DNA of 64,000 nucleotides from an uncultured Tenacibaculum sp. (GTDB lineage Bacteria > Bacteroidota > Bacteroidia > Flavobacteriales > Flavobacteriaceae), in NCBI RefSeq assembly GCF_947494125.1, contig NZ_CANLTU010000001.1:698193-762192 (forward strand), read 5' to 3'. Within the stretch, counting starts at the first letter, position 1. Each line of letters starts with the position of its first letter. The notes under the pieces were generated by a model, which saw only the letters and a list, made by a program, of their open reading frames with translations, ran no database searches and was not told the DNA's origin. The position numbers and the translations under genes were made by a program. Positions 45,397 to 54,426 of this stretch are shown one piece after another.

Positions 45397-47769
45397 TTAA
45401 AATTTTAGTGTAGCTCCAAGTAAAAAGTTTCTAGTTGCTTGCGGATAGTATCCAGAACCATCTACGGTTTTGGTGGTTCCTGGGTTAGACCAAGTATCGT
45501 CATACGTATAGTAATAACCTCTGTCTACATATTCTTTGTTAAAAATATTGTTTACCAAACCAGTAAGTACAATAGATTTAAATATTTTATTGGTTTTAAT
45601 TTCATAAACAATATTAAAATCGCTTGTAAAAAAACCTTTTAGTACATCTAAATTAGAAACTTTACTATCTAAATTACTCATAAACTGTTTACCAATGTAT
45701 TTAGATAAGAATGCCAATTGTAAGTTGTTTACAGGTTTATACACAAGTGCATTTCCGAAAACAATATCTGGCGAAAAAGTAATAGTAGTATTTCCTAAGT
45801 TTTGTAATACACCATCAATTTTAGCATGATAATCTCTATTTATATTTTGGCTAAAAGAAATATTTGGACGCATAGAAACATGCTCTGATAATTTAAGATC
45901 AGCATCTATTTCTATACCTAGTCTATAACTATTACCACTAGAAGCTCTTAAAGGCTCACCTGTGTTAGGGTCTATAGCTCCAGTTAAGATTAGTTGATTT
46001 TGGTAGTCCATATAATACACATTGGTATTTACCTTAGCAATAGGACTAGAAAAACGCCAACCTAATTCATAATCGTCTAAACTTTCGTGTTTAGAATTTC
46101 CGCCTTCAAAATCGTTTCTATTAGGCTCTCTGTTTGCTTTTGCATATGAAGCATAAATACTATGTTTTTCGTTTACTTTATAGGTTAAACCAGCTTTAGG
46201 GTTAAAGAAATTATAATCTTTGTCTACATTAATAGGGTTTCTATCAGAAGTTAAACCAGAAGTTTTATAATTAACAAACCTACCTTGTATGTCTAAAAAA
46301 GCTTTTAAGTTGTTAGTAACATTAAAGGTTGCTTTAGAAAAAACACTCCAATCTGTTTTCTTAGAAGTACTATCGTAATAATGATCTCTAATATTTGTAT
46401 TAGGAGCTAAATCGCTTCCCCAAATTACTTCTCCATAATGTTCATTGTCGTACTTACTATAAGAAGTTCCTGTTATAATTTCAAGCTTATCATTCTTATA
46501 AGTTACATTCCCATTTGCTACGTAGAAGTGATTGTCTAACCACCTTCTTACAATAACATCACTTCCATCAACAATTAAGTTATTATAATCAGCAGCATCT
46601 CTACCAGCTTTGTATTGCTCAAAATATCCTTTACCACGTGTATAGTTTAAACCAATATTTGTAGACCAATTGTTATTTATTCTTTCATTCCAGTGTAACT
46701 GGTAATGGTCTTGTTGGTAATTATCAGTTTCGTTATCGTAAGTATAAGGGTTCTGTCTTCTATTTGTTTCTAGTTGAGCAAGATCAATACCTGCCCAAGC
46801 TTGGTATGTTTTTTCTTTACCGCCAAAAACTAAGGCTTTAATTAAGGTATTATCATCCGTATAACTTCCTTGTAAAAAGTATGATTTTAAATCAGTTGAA
46901 GCTCTATCAATATAACCATCAGAGTAAATATTAGATAAACGCCCAGCAAATTCGAAATGCTTATTTACTTTACCAGTCGTAAATTTTACAGTGTGTTTTC
47001 TAGTTCCGTATGAACCAAAAGAATTTGAAATTTCCCCACCAGATTCTTCAGCAACGGCATCAGTTAAAATATTTAAACTAGCTCCAAAAGCACCAGAACC
47101 GTTAGTTGAGGTACCAACACCACGTTGTAATTGCAAACTTTGAGTAGAAGAAGCAAAATCGCCCATATTTACCCAAAATGTACCTTGACTTTCTGCATCG
47201 TTATAAGGAATACCATTAACGGTAACATTTACACGAGAAGCATCCGAACCACGAACTCGAATATAGGTATAACCTACACCAGCTCCTGCATCAGATGAAG
47301 AAACAACATTTGGTAAATAGTTCATTAAAATAGGAATGTCTTGTCCTAAATTACGTTTAGCAATATCTTTCTTAGTTAAATTAGAATGACTAACAGGAGC
47401 ATCTGCCTTTACACGAACAGCAGAAACTAATACCTCATCTAAAACATTCGCATCAGATGTTAATTGAAAGTTAATCGTTTGATTATTTGTTATTTCAACT
47501 TTTTGAGTTAGAGTTTTAAATCCAACATAAGAAACGGTAATAGTATGTGTTCCTTTGGCTAGACTTAATTTAAAAGCTCCTTCAAAATCAGCAGAAGTTC
47601 CTTTTTTTAATTTTTTAACAGCAATAGTTGCTCCTACAAGTGGCTCTTGGTTATTGTTAACTACTTTACCAGAAAGTATAACATTTTGAGAATTTGCAGT
47701 AAACGTTGCAAATAATACAATTAAAGAAGATAGAATCTTCATTTGTTTAATAAAAGACATCGGTCTCAT
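45397..47769 (-). CDS. TonB-dependent receptor under TPP riboswitch (thiamine uptake candidate)
   Basis: A 790-residue receptor. Signal peptide (about residues 10-28; ATG codons at 47769, 47760 and 47742 are all possible starts), carboxypeptidase-regulatory-like domain (~30-115: LSGKVVNNNQEPLVGATIAV), plug (~120-235: VNGIPYNDAESQGTFWVNM, QRGVGTSTNGSGAFGASLNI) and beta-barrel ending in LLGATLKF. Reads as a FhuA/BtuB-type porin. A TPP riboswitch precedes it on the same strand, so the ligand is probably thiamine or a precursor; Bacteroidota are known to have such thiamine-regulated receptors (Omr1 type). Confidence 0.9.
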   Translation of the reverse strand: MRPMSFIKQMKILSSLIVLFATFTANSQNVILSGKVVNNNQEPLVGATIAVKKLKKGTSADFEGAFKLSLAKGTHTITVSYVGFKTLTQKVEITNNQTINFQLTSDANVLDEVLVSAVRVKADAPVSHSNLTKKDIAKRNLGQDIPILMNYLPNVVSSSDAGAGVGYTYIRVRGSDASRVNVTVNGIPYNDAESQGTFWVNMGDFASSTQSLQLQRGVGTSTNGSGAFGASLNILTDAVAEESGGEISNSFGSYGTRKHTVKFTTGKVNKHFEFAGRLSNIYSDGYIDRASTDLKSYFLQGSYTDDNTLIKALVFGGKEKTYQAWAGIDLAQLETNRRQNPYTYDNETDNYQQDHYQLHWNERINNNWSTNIGLNYTRGKGYFEQYKAGRDAADYNNLIVDGSDVIVRRWLDNHFYVANGNVTYKNDKLEIITGTSYSKYDNEHYGEVIWGSDLAPNTNIRDHYYDSTSKKTDWSVFSKATFNVTNNLKAFLDIQGRFVNYKTSGLTSDRNPINVDKDYNFFNPKAGLTYKVNEKHSIYASYAKANREPNRNDFEGGNSKHESLDDYELGWRFSSPIAKVNTNVYYMDYQNQLILTGAIDPNTGEPLRASSGNSYRLGIEIDADLKLSEHVSMRPNISFSQNINRDYHAKIDGVLQNLGNTTITFSPDIVFGNALVYKPVNNLQLAFLSKYIGKQFMSNLDSKVSNLDVLKGFFTSDFNIVYEIKTNKIFKSIVLTGLVNNIFNKEYVDRGYYYTYDDTWSNPGTTKTVDGSGYYPQATRNFLLGATLKF

Positions 47770-47893
47770 TTTTTTATAAAATAAAATGGAATAAAAAGAG
47801 GTAATTATTCTTTGTTTTTGTTGAATAATTAAATGTTGAACGTTAACCTATAATTGACACTTATTAAAAATATCTATTAGATGGTTTCTTAAC

Positions 47894-47975
47894 GTTCTAA
47901 TCCCTAAACAGCATTACCTGTTCTAGGTTCATTGGGTATGATCTCAGCCTATAGTTGGCACCCCTTTACGAGAAC
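47894..47975 (-). ncRNA. TPP riboswitch (THI element)
   Basis: On the minus strand the order is: P1 arm GTTCT, AAAGGGGTGCC, GGCTGAGATCATACCC, GAACCT with an AACAGG stem, TAATGCTGTT, TTAGGGA and P1 arm AGAAC. The blocks GGGGTGCC, CTGAGAT..ACCC, GAACCT and TAATGC are the conserved core of thiamine-pyrophosphate aptamers. It lies about 125 bp before the ATG of the TonB receptor and should lower its expression when TPP is plentiful. Confidence 0.93.
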
Positions 47976-47979
47976 GATG

Positions 47980-47987
47980 CAAAGGTA
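47980..47987 (-). promoter_or_regulatory. promoter of the riboswitch transcript (TACCTTTG)
   Basis: Minus strand TACCTTTG, immediately upstream of the aptamer; transcription would start close to the 5' arm of P1. Confidence 0.6.
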
Positions 47988-48062
47988 AAGTTGTTTTTTA
48001 TAATAGCGTGTAAAGAATTGATAATTTTTACGAGGTATAAGAAGTTTAAAAAAAATAAATAC

Positions 48063-48467
48063 TTAGTCTAATCGAGGTTTCTTTCGAAGTGTTTTTTTTA
48101 AGGCTTGGTGTTTTTTATTTTCAGTCTTTTTTATAACAGAACTTCTACTTGGTTTTGTAGCTCTTCTAATTTTAGGTCTTTTTAAACCTTGTTTTATTAG
48201 TTTGAGAAAACGCTTTATAACCAGTTCCTTATTTTTATGCTGACTTCTACTTTCATCACAAAAAAGAATAAGGATGTTTTCTTTAGTTAAACGCGTAGCG
48301 ATGTTTTTATATAAGAATTGTTTTTCCCTTATAGACAATGCATGAGAGCTCTCTAAGTCAAAAGTTAACTCAATTTTAGAAGATACTTTATTTACATGCT
48401 GACCACCAGCACCAGAGCTGCGAACTGCTTTGAAATTTAATTCTTTGATAATTTTAAATTCATCCAT
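48063..48467 (-). CDS. arfB: peptidyl-tRNA hydrolase ArfB (ribosome rescue)
   Basis: About 134 residues from the ATG at 48467; the frame is open to 48485 (MFLFII), but MDEFKIIKELNFKAVRSSGAGGQ begins as ArfB normally does. GGQ at residues 21-23 is the catalytic tripeptide, and the basic tail (KHQALKKTLRKKPRLD) that enters the mRNA channel is present. It frees stalled ribosomes when tmRNA or ArfA are not enough. Single gene. Confidence 0.9.
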   Translation of the reverse strand: MDEFKIIKELNFKAVRSSGAGGQHVNKVSSKIELTFDLESSHALSIREKQFLYKNIATRLTKENILILFCDESRSQHKNKELVIKRFLKLIKQGLKRPKIRRATKPSRSSVIKKTENKKHQALKKTLRKKPRLD

Positions 48468-48536
48468 AATTATGAAAAGAAACAAAGATATATTTTTAAA
48501 AGCATAGTATTTTAAGTTAAATTGAATGTGTTTTTC

Positions 48537-48568
48537 TTTGACAGTATGTGAGTGTTAGTTTAATTTTG
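48537..48568 (+). promoter_or_regulatory. -33/-7 promoter of the 48603 lipoprotein gene
   Basis: TTTG (48537-48540), 20-nt spacer, TAATTTTG (48561-48568). This is a good complete match to the Bacteroidota promoter; the ATG is 34 bp further on. Confidence 0.65.
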
Positions 48569-48602
48569 AGGTTTAAAATTAACCCCCTTAATATTTAAAA
48601 CT

Positions 48603-49667
48603 ATGTTGCTAAAAAAGCACAGTATTATTGCCGTATTTATATTAACAATTCTAGCTTCTTGTAGTAAAGATGAAATTGTTGACAATTCAGAAGGAAACCC
48701 TACTAATGAAGTAAAAACTGAATTTAGAATAGACAGTAAACAACAATTTATAAATTTTGTAGTACCACCTGCTGAATATCAAAACTTTTTGAATGATAAG
48801 ATAGATTATAAAAAGTACACGCAGAAAGTATATAAGAGTCTTCAAGATGATTTTGATTTTATTCTATTTGTTACACCAGAAACTGAGTCACCAAAAGGTG
48901 TACCGTACGTTGGTATAAACCATCCTATACAAAATGAGGTAAAAGGAATTGCAAAACAAATTTTTAATAATAGTAATTCATACGATTCAAATGGTAAATT
49001 AAAAAGTGTGCTTTATATGCCAAAGATGTCAAGTATTGAAAACGGACCATTATTACACGAGATTTGTCATAATTGGGCAAATTTCGACTTTCTAGAGACT
49101 ACTGTCCCTCATCATTGGGGATATTCTAGTGTTGGAGGTAATCTAGGAGGTTTTGATAAAACGAGTAATGTTAGTGGAAACACCTATAAAGGAACGGTAA
49201 CCTATAAAAACCCAAATTCATCTAATTTTGGAAAAGAAAGACCTTTTGGTACAGTTGCTAATGGAGGTAATGGTTCTCCATTTAGTATTTTAGAATTATA
49301 TCTAATGGGCTTAGCGGAAGCAAATGAATTAAAAGATATTCAAGTAGCGGTTAACCCAAAACCAGTACCTAATGAATATGGTTCTTTTACAGCTGATGGA
49401 TTTAAAACGGTTACTCCTGCTGAATTAGTTAAAAAACATGGCGTTAGAGAACCAAGTTACGCAAATAGCCAAAAGGAGTTTAAAATGTTGGTTGTTGCAG
49501 TTTCTAATAAAGAAATGACAGAAGAAGAGAATGCTTTACTTGATAAGATTATTACAAGTTTTACAAGAAAAGGAGAACCAGATAAAAATTACTTATTCAA
49601 CTTTTGGACGGGTTCTATGAAAAGAGCTAGTGTATCCTCTGATAAGATTAAAGAATCATTAAAATAA
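48603..49667 (+). CDS. lipoprotein with HExxH motif, putative metallopeptidase
   Basis: A 354-residue lipoprotein (signal ending TILASC, Cys ~20). NGPLLHEICHNWANFDFLE (~147-165) contains HEICH (His152, Glu153, His156), a zincin-like motif within a plausible helix, followed by HHWGYSS (~170). The family was not recognised. If it binds zinc it would be an extracytoplasmic metallopeptidase. It has a full -33/-7 promoter upstream and a strong terminator downstream, so it forms a single-gene unit. Confidence 0.7.
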   Translation: MLLKKHSIIAVFILTILASCSKDEIVDNSEGNPTNEVKTEFRIDSKQQFINFVVPPAEYQNFLNDKIDYKKYTQKVYKSLQDDFDFILFVTPETESPKGVPYVGINHPIQNEVKGIAKQIFNNSNSYDSNGKLKSVLYMPKMSSIENGPLLHEICHNWANFDFLETTVPHHWGYSSVGGNLGGFDKTSNVSGNTYKGTVTYKNPNSSNFGKERPFGTVANGGNGSPFSILELYLMGLAEANELKDIQVAVNPKPVPNEYGSFTADGFKTVTPAELVKKHGVREPSYANSQKEFKMLVVAVSNKEMTEEENALLDKIITSFTRKGEPDKNYLFNFWTGSMKRASVSSDKIKESLK

Positions 49668-49670
49668 TAA

Positions 49671-49706
49671 AAAAAGGGTAAATGTTTAACATTTACCCTT
49701 TTTTTA
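49671..49706. terminator. bidirectional intrinsic terminator
   Basis: Near-perfect palindrome centred at 49688 (AAAAAAGGGTAAATGTT arm) with A/T runs. It touches the stop codon of the leftward kinase gene at 49704. Confidence 0.88.
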
Positions 49707-50354
49707 TAAGAGAGTATTATCAATATTAGTTTGATGCATAAAATGCATATCTAAGTCAGTTAATGTATCTGAAAAAGAATATAAGTCTTCTTTTTTAGAA
49801 AGGATATCATCAATAATTTGAACAGCTTTTTTAAGACGAGTTTCTTTGTCTCCTTTTAATAAAACATACGGACGATTGTATTTTTTTAAGGTATTTTCAA
49901 AAGCTTTAAACATTTCTAAACGCTGCTCAGGCCTGTCACGTAAATCGTCGGCTTCCCAAGGAGTGTCAATGTAGGTTAGAAAATAAATATCATAGGTGTT
50001 TTCAATCGCAGCTTCGTCAAGAATAGGGTCTACAAAGCCTCCATAATATTCTTCAGAGTATACTTTAGTTTCTAATAAATCCGTATCGCAAATTAGAACC
50101 TTGTCAGCTTTTTTAGCCAATTCGTTTTCTAAGGTAATCTGACCTTCAGCAATTGGAATAATATCTTTTTGTTCACAAACTTTACGTTCGTTATTCCATT
50201 TGTCTTGTAGGTACTCACGAGCAAACTCGGGAGTCCAAACAGTATTATAATGACGCGCTAATTGTCCAGAAAGTGTAGTTTTCCCAGTACTTTCTGGTCC
50301 GAATAAAACAACCTTTACAAGATTGATATTTTGTTGTCTAAGCTTTTTTTCCAT
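49704..50354 (-). CDS. NadR-like nucleoside/vitamin kinase (P-loop)
   Basis: A 216-residue P-loop kinase. Walker A GPESTGKTTLSGQLA (~18-32), TPEFAREYL (~43-51) and the DTDLLETKVY (~97) line match the ribosylnicotinamide kinase part of NadR. The nucleotidyltransferase part of NadR is missing. It overlaps the PnuC gene by 40 bp and is the last gene of a three-gene operon. With NR as substrate it would trap imported vitamin as NMN; the first gene of the operon and the nearby TPP riboswitch make thiamine an alternative. Confidence 0.82.
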   Translation of the reverse strand: MEKKLRQQNINLVKVVLFGPESTGKTTLSGQLARHYNTVWTPEFAREYLQDKWNNERKVCEQKDIIPIAEGQITLENELAKKADKVLICDTDLLETKVYSEEYYGGFVDPILDEAAIENTYDIYFLTYIDTPWEADDLRDRPEQRLEMFKAFENTLKKYNRPYVLLKGDKETRLKKAVQIIDDILSKKEDLYSFSDTLTDLDMHFMHQTNIDNTLL

Positions 50355-50947
50355 GTTATATAACCTGCTATTGCTACAAAGGTAAAGATTAAATATTGTA
50401 GACTTGTAAACGTAAAGCCTTTATAAAAATATAAAGGAACTGAGATAATATCACCAATAATCCAATAAATCCAGTTTTCAATTTTACGTTTTGCCATTAA
50501 CCACATTCCAACAAAAAATACGGCAGTGGTAACGGTGTCTATATATGCTGTCCAGTTATTCCATTTGTCGAAATAAGTATACACAGCATACACAAAAACT
50601 AGAGTAGCTAGAAAAATAAAAACACTGGCTTTCTTTTCTTTCGGTGTTGTTCTTGAAATGGGAGTAATATGTGTTGCATCAATTTTACGTGTCCAAATAT
50701 ACCAACCATAAACACTCATTATAAAATAATACCCGTTTATCATCATATCTCCTAATAGCTGCCATTTTAGTAACAAATAAACAAATATAGAGGTGCTAAT
50801 CATTCCAGTAGGAAAGACCCATATTTTATTTTGTTTCGAATACCAAACAGATAAAAGACCAAAGATTATAGCAATAAATTCTAGCCAAATATGTAAAGGT
50901 TCATAAGTGGCGTATTGGCCAAAAAGAAAATCAAAAATTTGGTTCAT
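50315..50947 (-). CDS. PnuC/PnuT-type vitamin transporter
   Basis: A 210-residue membrane protein of about seven helices. WLEFIAIIFGLLSVWYSKQNK (~22-42), GMISTSIFVYLLLKWQLLGD and GYYFIMSVYGWYIWTRK (~75-91) and IENWIYWIIGDIISVPLYFYKG (~151-172) are typical of PnuC. Such carriers move nicotinamide riboside or, in the PnuT branch, thiamine. Here the context (thiamine-binding gene upstream, kinase downstream) leaves both open. Confidence 0.88.
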   Translation of the reverse strand: MNQIFDFLFGQYATYEPLHIWLEFIAIIFGLLSVWYSKQNKIWVFPTGMISTSIFVYLLLKWQLLGDMMINGYYFIMSVYGWYIWTRKIDATHITPISRTTPKEKKASVFIFLATLVFVYAVYTYFDKWNNWTAYIDTVTTAVFFVGMWLMAKRKIENWIYWIIGDIISVPLYFYKGFTFTSLQYLIFTFVAIAGYITWKKSLDNKISIL

Positions 50948-51191
50948 AATCGCTACGGTCAGATTTTACAATTTTCATTAATAAGATTCCGTTATCTAGT
51001 AACTCAAATGTGTTTTTTAATTCGGAAGTAATTAATTGCATTACTGTATCATAATCGCCATACACTTGCGTGCTCAATGGATTTTCGAGTATTATTAATC
51101 CAGAAGCTCTTAGCTTTTTTATAAAATTGATGATTGGTTCTTCAAATTCATTTTGAAGGGGAGTCAAAGTCAATTCAACAGATATTTTCAT
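50931..51191 (-). CDS. thiamine-binding (YkoF/MTH1187-like) protein
   Basis: An 86-residue protein. MKISVELTLTPLQ at the start and ENPLSTQVYGDYDTVMQL near 37-54 match the MTH1187/YkoF family (DUF77), whose members bind thiamine or hydroxymethylpyrimidine. It is the first gene of the operon and overlaps the PnuC gene by 17 bp. It would act as a cytosolic thiamine binder or sensor for the transporter and kinase. Confidence 0.7.
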   Translation of the reverse strand: MKISVELTLTPLQNEFEEPIINFIKKLRASGLIILENPLSTQVYGDYDTVMQLITSELKNTFELLDNGILLMKIVKSDRSDYEPNF

Positions 51192-51212
51192 TGTAAAAAT
51201 AAATTAGGAGAA

Positions 51213-51220
51213 CAAATATA
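51213..51220 (-). promoter_or_regulatory. promoter of the thiamine/PnuC operon (TATATTTG)
   Basis: Minus strand TATATTTG 22 bp before the ATG at 51191. No TPP aptamer core is seen here, in contrast to the receptor at 47769. Confidence 0.5.
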
Positions 51221-51261
51221 GTATAGTAAGCTATAATATAGGTTTTTAAAGTAGTTAACTT

Positions 51262-51888
51262 TTAACTAGCATATACACAGGTAAATCTTTCCGTTTCTAA
51301 AAAGTTTATTTTGTATTCAGAAGTAACACCTTCGTATAAAATTTTACCTGTAGTTTGATTGGTTTCAAACGAAAAATCTTCTATGTAAATGTTTTCTAAG
51401 AAGAGTAGTTTTTTCTTTCCGTAAATTTTATATAAACTTTCTTTAGCACCCCAAACAATAGTAAGTTTACTTACTAAGGCATCGTGGTTTGCAATTGATT
51501 TATATTCTTCTATTGGCGTAAACTTATGCGCAATTTTCACAATTTTATCGCGTTGTTTCTCAATATCAATTCCAACAGGCTTTTCACTAGAAACAATAAT
51601 ACCAGAAAAAGTAAACGAGTGTGTAATAGAAATAAACTTTCCGTCTTTTAAATGTGGTTTCCCATATTCATCATACACTAAGTCAGCATCGGTATATCCA
51701 ACTTCTTTTAGCAATTGCCGAACACTTAAAAAGCCTCTTCTATGCAAGTCAGATTTCATGTTATTAACACGATCTGCACTATTTTGCGTAAGTACAATGT
51801 CTTTAGATAAATCTTCAAAAGACTCTTCAATCTTCCAAATCAATACTTTAGAGGTTTCGTTTACCGTTAATGTTTTGTGAATAGGCAT
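51262..51888 (-). CDS. 4'-phosphopantetheinyl transferase (Sfp-type)
   Basis: A 208-residue Sfp/AcpT homologue. GKFISITHSFTFSGIIVS (~83-100) and VGIDIEKQRDKI (~105-116, Mg-binding Asp) are conserved, followed by WGAKESLYKIYGKKKLLF (~146-163). It moves phosphopantetheine from CoA to carrier proteins. It has the length of the single-domain Sfp class. Divergent from ahcY. Confidence 0.9.
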   Translation of the reverse strand: MPIHKTLTVNETSKVLIWKIEESFEDLSKDIVLTQNSADRVNNMKSDLHRRGFLSVRQLLKEVGYTDADLVYDEYGKPHLKDGKFISITHSFTFSGIIVSSEKPVGIDIEKQRDKIVKIAHKFTPIEEYKSIANHDALVSKLTIVWGAKESLYKIYGKKKLLFLENIYIEDFSFETNQTTGKILYEGVTSEYKINFLETERFTCVYAS

Positions 51889-51907
51889 ATTTTAGAAAGT
51901 TATTTCG

Positions 51908-51915
51908 TAATTTTG
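51908..51915 (+). promoter_or_regulatory. ahcY promoter (TAATTTTG)
   Basis: TAATTTTG about 37 bp before the ahcY ATG at 51952. Confidence 0.45.
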
Positions 51916-51951
51916 CGACTCAAAATTTTAGATACATAAATATACAAAAAT

Positions 51952-53268
51952 ATGAGCACAAAAACCGCTGCATACGTTCCTTACAAAGTTAAAGATATTT
52001 CTTTAGCTGATTGGGGAAGAAAAGAAATTAAATTGGCAGAAGCTGAAATGCCTGGTTTAATGAGTTTACGTGAAGAATATAAAGATGAGCAACCATTAAA
52101 AGGATCAAGAATTGCAGGATGTTTACACATGACTATTCAAACTGCGGTTTTAATTGAAACCTTACAAGCTTTAGGAGCTGAGGTTACTTGGAGTTCTTGT
52201 AATATTTTTTCTACTCAAGATCAAGCTGCTGCTGCAATTGCTGCTGCTGGAACACCAGTATATGCTTGGAAAGATATGACTGAAGAAGAGTTTGATTGGT
52301 GTATTGAACAAACATTATTCTTTGGAGAAGATAAAAAGCCATTAAACTTAATTTTAGATGATGGTGGTGATTTAACAAATATGGTTTTAGATCGTTACCC
52401 AGAATTAGCTGCTGGAATTAACGGATTATCTGAAGAAACTACTACTGGAGTTCACCGTTTATACGATAGAGTAAAAGCAGGAACGTTACCAATGCCAGCA
52501 ATTAACGTTAATGATTCTGTAACTAAATCTAAATTTGATAACAAATATGGATGTAAAGAATCTGCTGTAGATGCAATTCGTAGAGCTACAGATATTATGT
52601 TAGCAGGTAAACGTGTTACTGTTTGTGGTTATGGTGATGTTGGTAAAGGTACAGCTGCTTCTTTTAAAGGTGCAGGTTCTATCGTTACTGTTACTGAAAT
52701 TGATCCTATTTGTGCGTTACAAGCTGCAATGGATGGTTTTGAAGTTAAGAAATTAGAAACGGTTGTTGGTAATTCTGATATTATTATTACTACTACTGGT
52801 AATAAAGACATCGTTCAAGGACATCATTTCGAAGCAATGAAAGACAAAACTATTGTTTGTAACATTGGACACTTTGATAACGAAATTGACATGGCTTGGT
52901 TAAACGGTAACTTTGGTGATACTAAAGATACTATTAAACCTCAAGTTGATAAGTACAACGTAAACGGAAATGATATTATTATTTTAGCTGAAGGTCGTTT
53001 GGTAAACTTAGGTTGTGCTACTGGTCACCCAAGTTTTGTAATGTCTAATTCATTTACCAACCAAACATTGGCTCAAATTGAATTATGGACAAACCGTGAT
53101 GCATACGAAAATGAAGTGTACATGTTGCCGAAGCATTTAGATGAAAAAGTAGCAAAATTGCACTTAGCTAAAATTGGTGTTGAGTTAACTGAATTACGTG
53201 AAGAACAAGCATCTTATATTGGTGTAACTGTTGAAGGTCCTTATAAGCCTGAGCACTACAGATACTAA
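51952..53268 (+). CDS. ahcY: adenosylhomocysteinase
   Basis: A 438-residue enzyme of the methyl cycle that cleaves S-adenosylhomocysteine to adenosine and homocysteine. N-terminal substrate domain, [20 protein letters not shown] (~49-68), DDGGDLTN (~140-147), NAD-binding Rossmann region [19 protein letters not shown] (~224-242), and the C-terminal YKPEHYRY tail with the conserved Lys/Tyr are all present. Base use is more even than in the neighbours, as for highly expressed genes. Followed by a terminator. Confidence 0.97.
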   Translation: MSTKTAAYVPYKVKDISLADWGRKEIKLAEAEMPGLMSLREEYKDEQPLKGSRIAGCLHMTIQTAVLIETLQALGAEVTWSSCNIFSTQDQAAAAIAAAGTPVYAWKDMTEEEFDWCIEQTLFFGEDKKPLNLILDDGGDLTNMVLDRYPELAAGINGLSEETTTGVHRLYDRVKAGTLPMPAINVNDSVTKSKFDNKYGCKESAVDAIRRATDIMLAGKRVTVCGYGDVGKGTAASFKGAGSIVTVTEIDPICALQAAMDGFEVKKLETVVGNSDIIITTTGNKDIVQGHHFEAMKDKTIVCNIGHFDNEIDMAWLNGNFGDTKDTIKPQVDKYNVNGNDIIILAEGRLVNLGCATGHPSFVMSNSFTNQTLAQIELWTNRDAYENEVYMLPKHLDEKVAKLHLAKIGVELTELREEQASYIGVTVEGPYKPEHYRY

Positions 53269-53285
53269 GATATATAGTATAAAGA

Positions 53286-53321
53286 TAAAAAAAGGTTTGT
53301 ATGAAAATACGAACCTTTTTT
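53286..53321 (+). terminator. intrinsic terminator after ahcY
   Basis: Arms AAAGGTTTGTAT / ATACGAACCTTT around GAAA; a single mismatch position is a G-U pair only on the plus strand, so it works best for ahcY. Confidence 0.85.
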
Positions 53322-53349
53322 ATTTAATATGTTTTCTTTATTATACTGT

Positions 53350-53856
53350 TTAAGCAGTAGGAATGCGTTCATCAATCATTTTTAAAGGCATATCATCCAT
53401 AAGGTCTATCATATCTAAAATATCTCTTACTTTTTCTTCTTCCTCAGCTTGCTCGGTAACAAACCATTGTAAAAAGATTTCAGAAGTTAAATCTCCTACT
53501 TTTCGTGCGGTTTTAAATACATGATGAATCGCTTTGGTTACTTCTATCTCAGCATCTAAAGAAGCTTCAAAAACAGCTCGTAAACTTTCATATTCATGCG
53601 TAATTTCTGAAACAGTTGGCGATAATGCACTTCCTCCATTGTCATTAACAAACTTGAAGATTTTCATCATATGTGTTCTTTCTTCTTCAGCCTGACTGTA
53701 AAAATAGGTAGCACTGTTTCTAAGTTCTCTTTGATCGCACCATGAAGCCATGGCTAAATATTTAGAAGAAGCTTTTTGCTCCATCATTATTTGATGGTTT
53801 AGCAAATCTACTACTGCTACATCCAAAATCATATCTCTTCTTATTGCTGTTTCCAT
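53350..53856 (-). CDS. ferritin
   Basis: A 168-residue ferritin-like diiron protein. Metal-ligand positions are seen in NHQIMMEQKASSKYLAMASW (~21-40), AEEERTHMMKIFKF (~56-69, E..H pair) and FLQWFVTEQAEEEEKVRDIL (~122-141). It stores iron as ferric mineral. Single gene with no neighbour of related function. Confidence 0.9.
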   Translation of the reverse strand: METAIRRDMILDVAVVDLLNHQIMMEQKASSKYLAMASWCDQRELRNSATYFYSQAEEERTHMMKIFKFVNDNGGSALSPTVSEITHEYESLRAVFEASLDAEIEVTKAIHHVFKTARKVGDLTSEIFLQWFVTEQAEEEEKVRDILDMIDLMDDMPLKMIDERIPTA

Positions 53857-53960
53857 AATATCTTATTTAGTGTTGTGGGTATAAGATAAAGGTACAGAAT
53901 AAATGAATGTAAAAAGAGTAGGGGATGTAATTTAAAAATAGTCTTAGTAAAGGTTTTTAC

Positions 53961-54239
53961 TTACCTGAAAGCTGATAATACGACTTCTCTAAGTTCTAAA
54001 ATTTGAGGAACATCGAGTAATAGTAAGTGTTTATTGTCTGCCGCAAAAAGAAGTATAAAATTATCCTCTTCAATAATTGTTTCTATAGAATCGAAAGAAG
54101 AATAGTATAGTATCTTTTTTCGAAATGCTAATAACTGACAAAAAGTAAAATCGATTACTTTGTAGCCTAAATCTAATTGGTAACAATTTCTATTTCCAGA
54201 AGATATTTTATAAGAGGTACTCTTTACATATAAATTCAT
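53961..54239 (-). CDS. hypothetical protein (92 aa)
   Basis: No family recognised. A compact mixed alpha/beta-looking protein with NCYQLDLGYKVIDFTFCQLL, then KKILYYSSFDSIETIIEEDN, and a C-terminal VPQILELREVVLSAF helix. A TATATTTG promoter box ends 4 nt before the ATG, so the mRNA may be leaderless. It is probably a real conserved small protein, as this promoter placement is unlikely by chance. Confidence 0.55.
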   Translation of the reverse strand: MNLYVKSTSYKISSGNRNCYQLDLGYKVIDFTFCQLLAFRKKILYYSSFDSIETIIEEDNFILLFAADNKHLLLLDVPQILELREVVLSAFR

Positions 54240-54243
54240 TTGA

Positions 54244-54251
54244 CAAATATA
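54244..54251 (-). promoter_or_regulatory. -7 box directly before the 54239 ATG (TATATTTG)
   Basis: The minus strand reads TATATTTG-TCAA-ATG, so transcription would begin at or near the start codon. Confidence 0.5.
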
Positions 54252-54322
54252 CTTATTTTTAATGAATCTAAAGAAGGATAGTAGAAATGTGAAAACTCTT
54301 ATATAAACTCCCTTTTTTTCTA

Positions 54323-54330
54323 TAATTTTG
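54323..54330 (+). promoter_or_regulatory. promoter of tail-fibre-like gene 1 (TAATTTTG)
   Basis: TAATTTTG, about 97 bp before the ATG. The leader is conserved with that of gene 2 (from 56119), including a small hairpin, AGGTTA-TTTA-TAATCT here. Confidence 0.5.
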
Positions 54331-54426
54331 CTCCTGAAAAAGCGCTATGATTTTCTACGACACATTTTTAGGTTATTTATAATCTAGCCTTCTTTCTATA
54401 CATTTTATTAATTAAAAATAATTATT

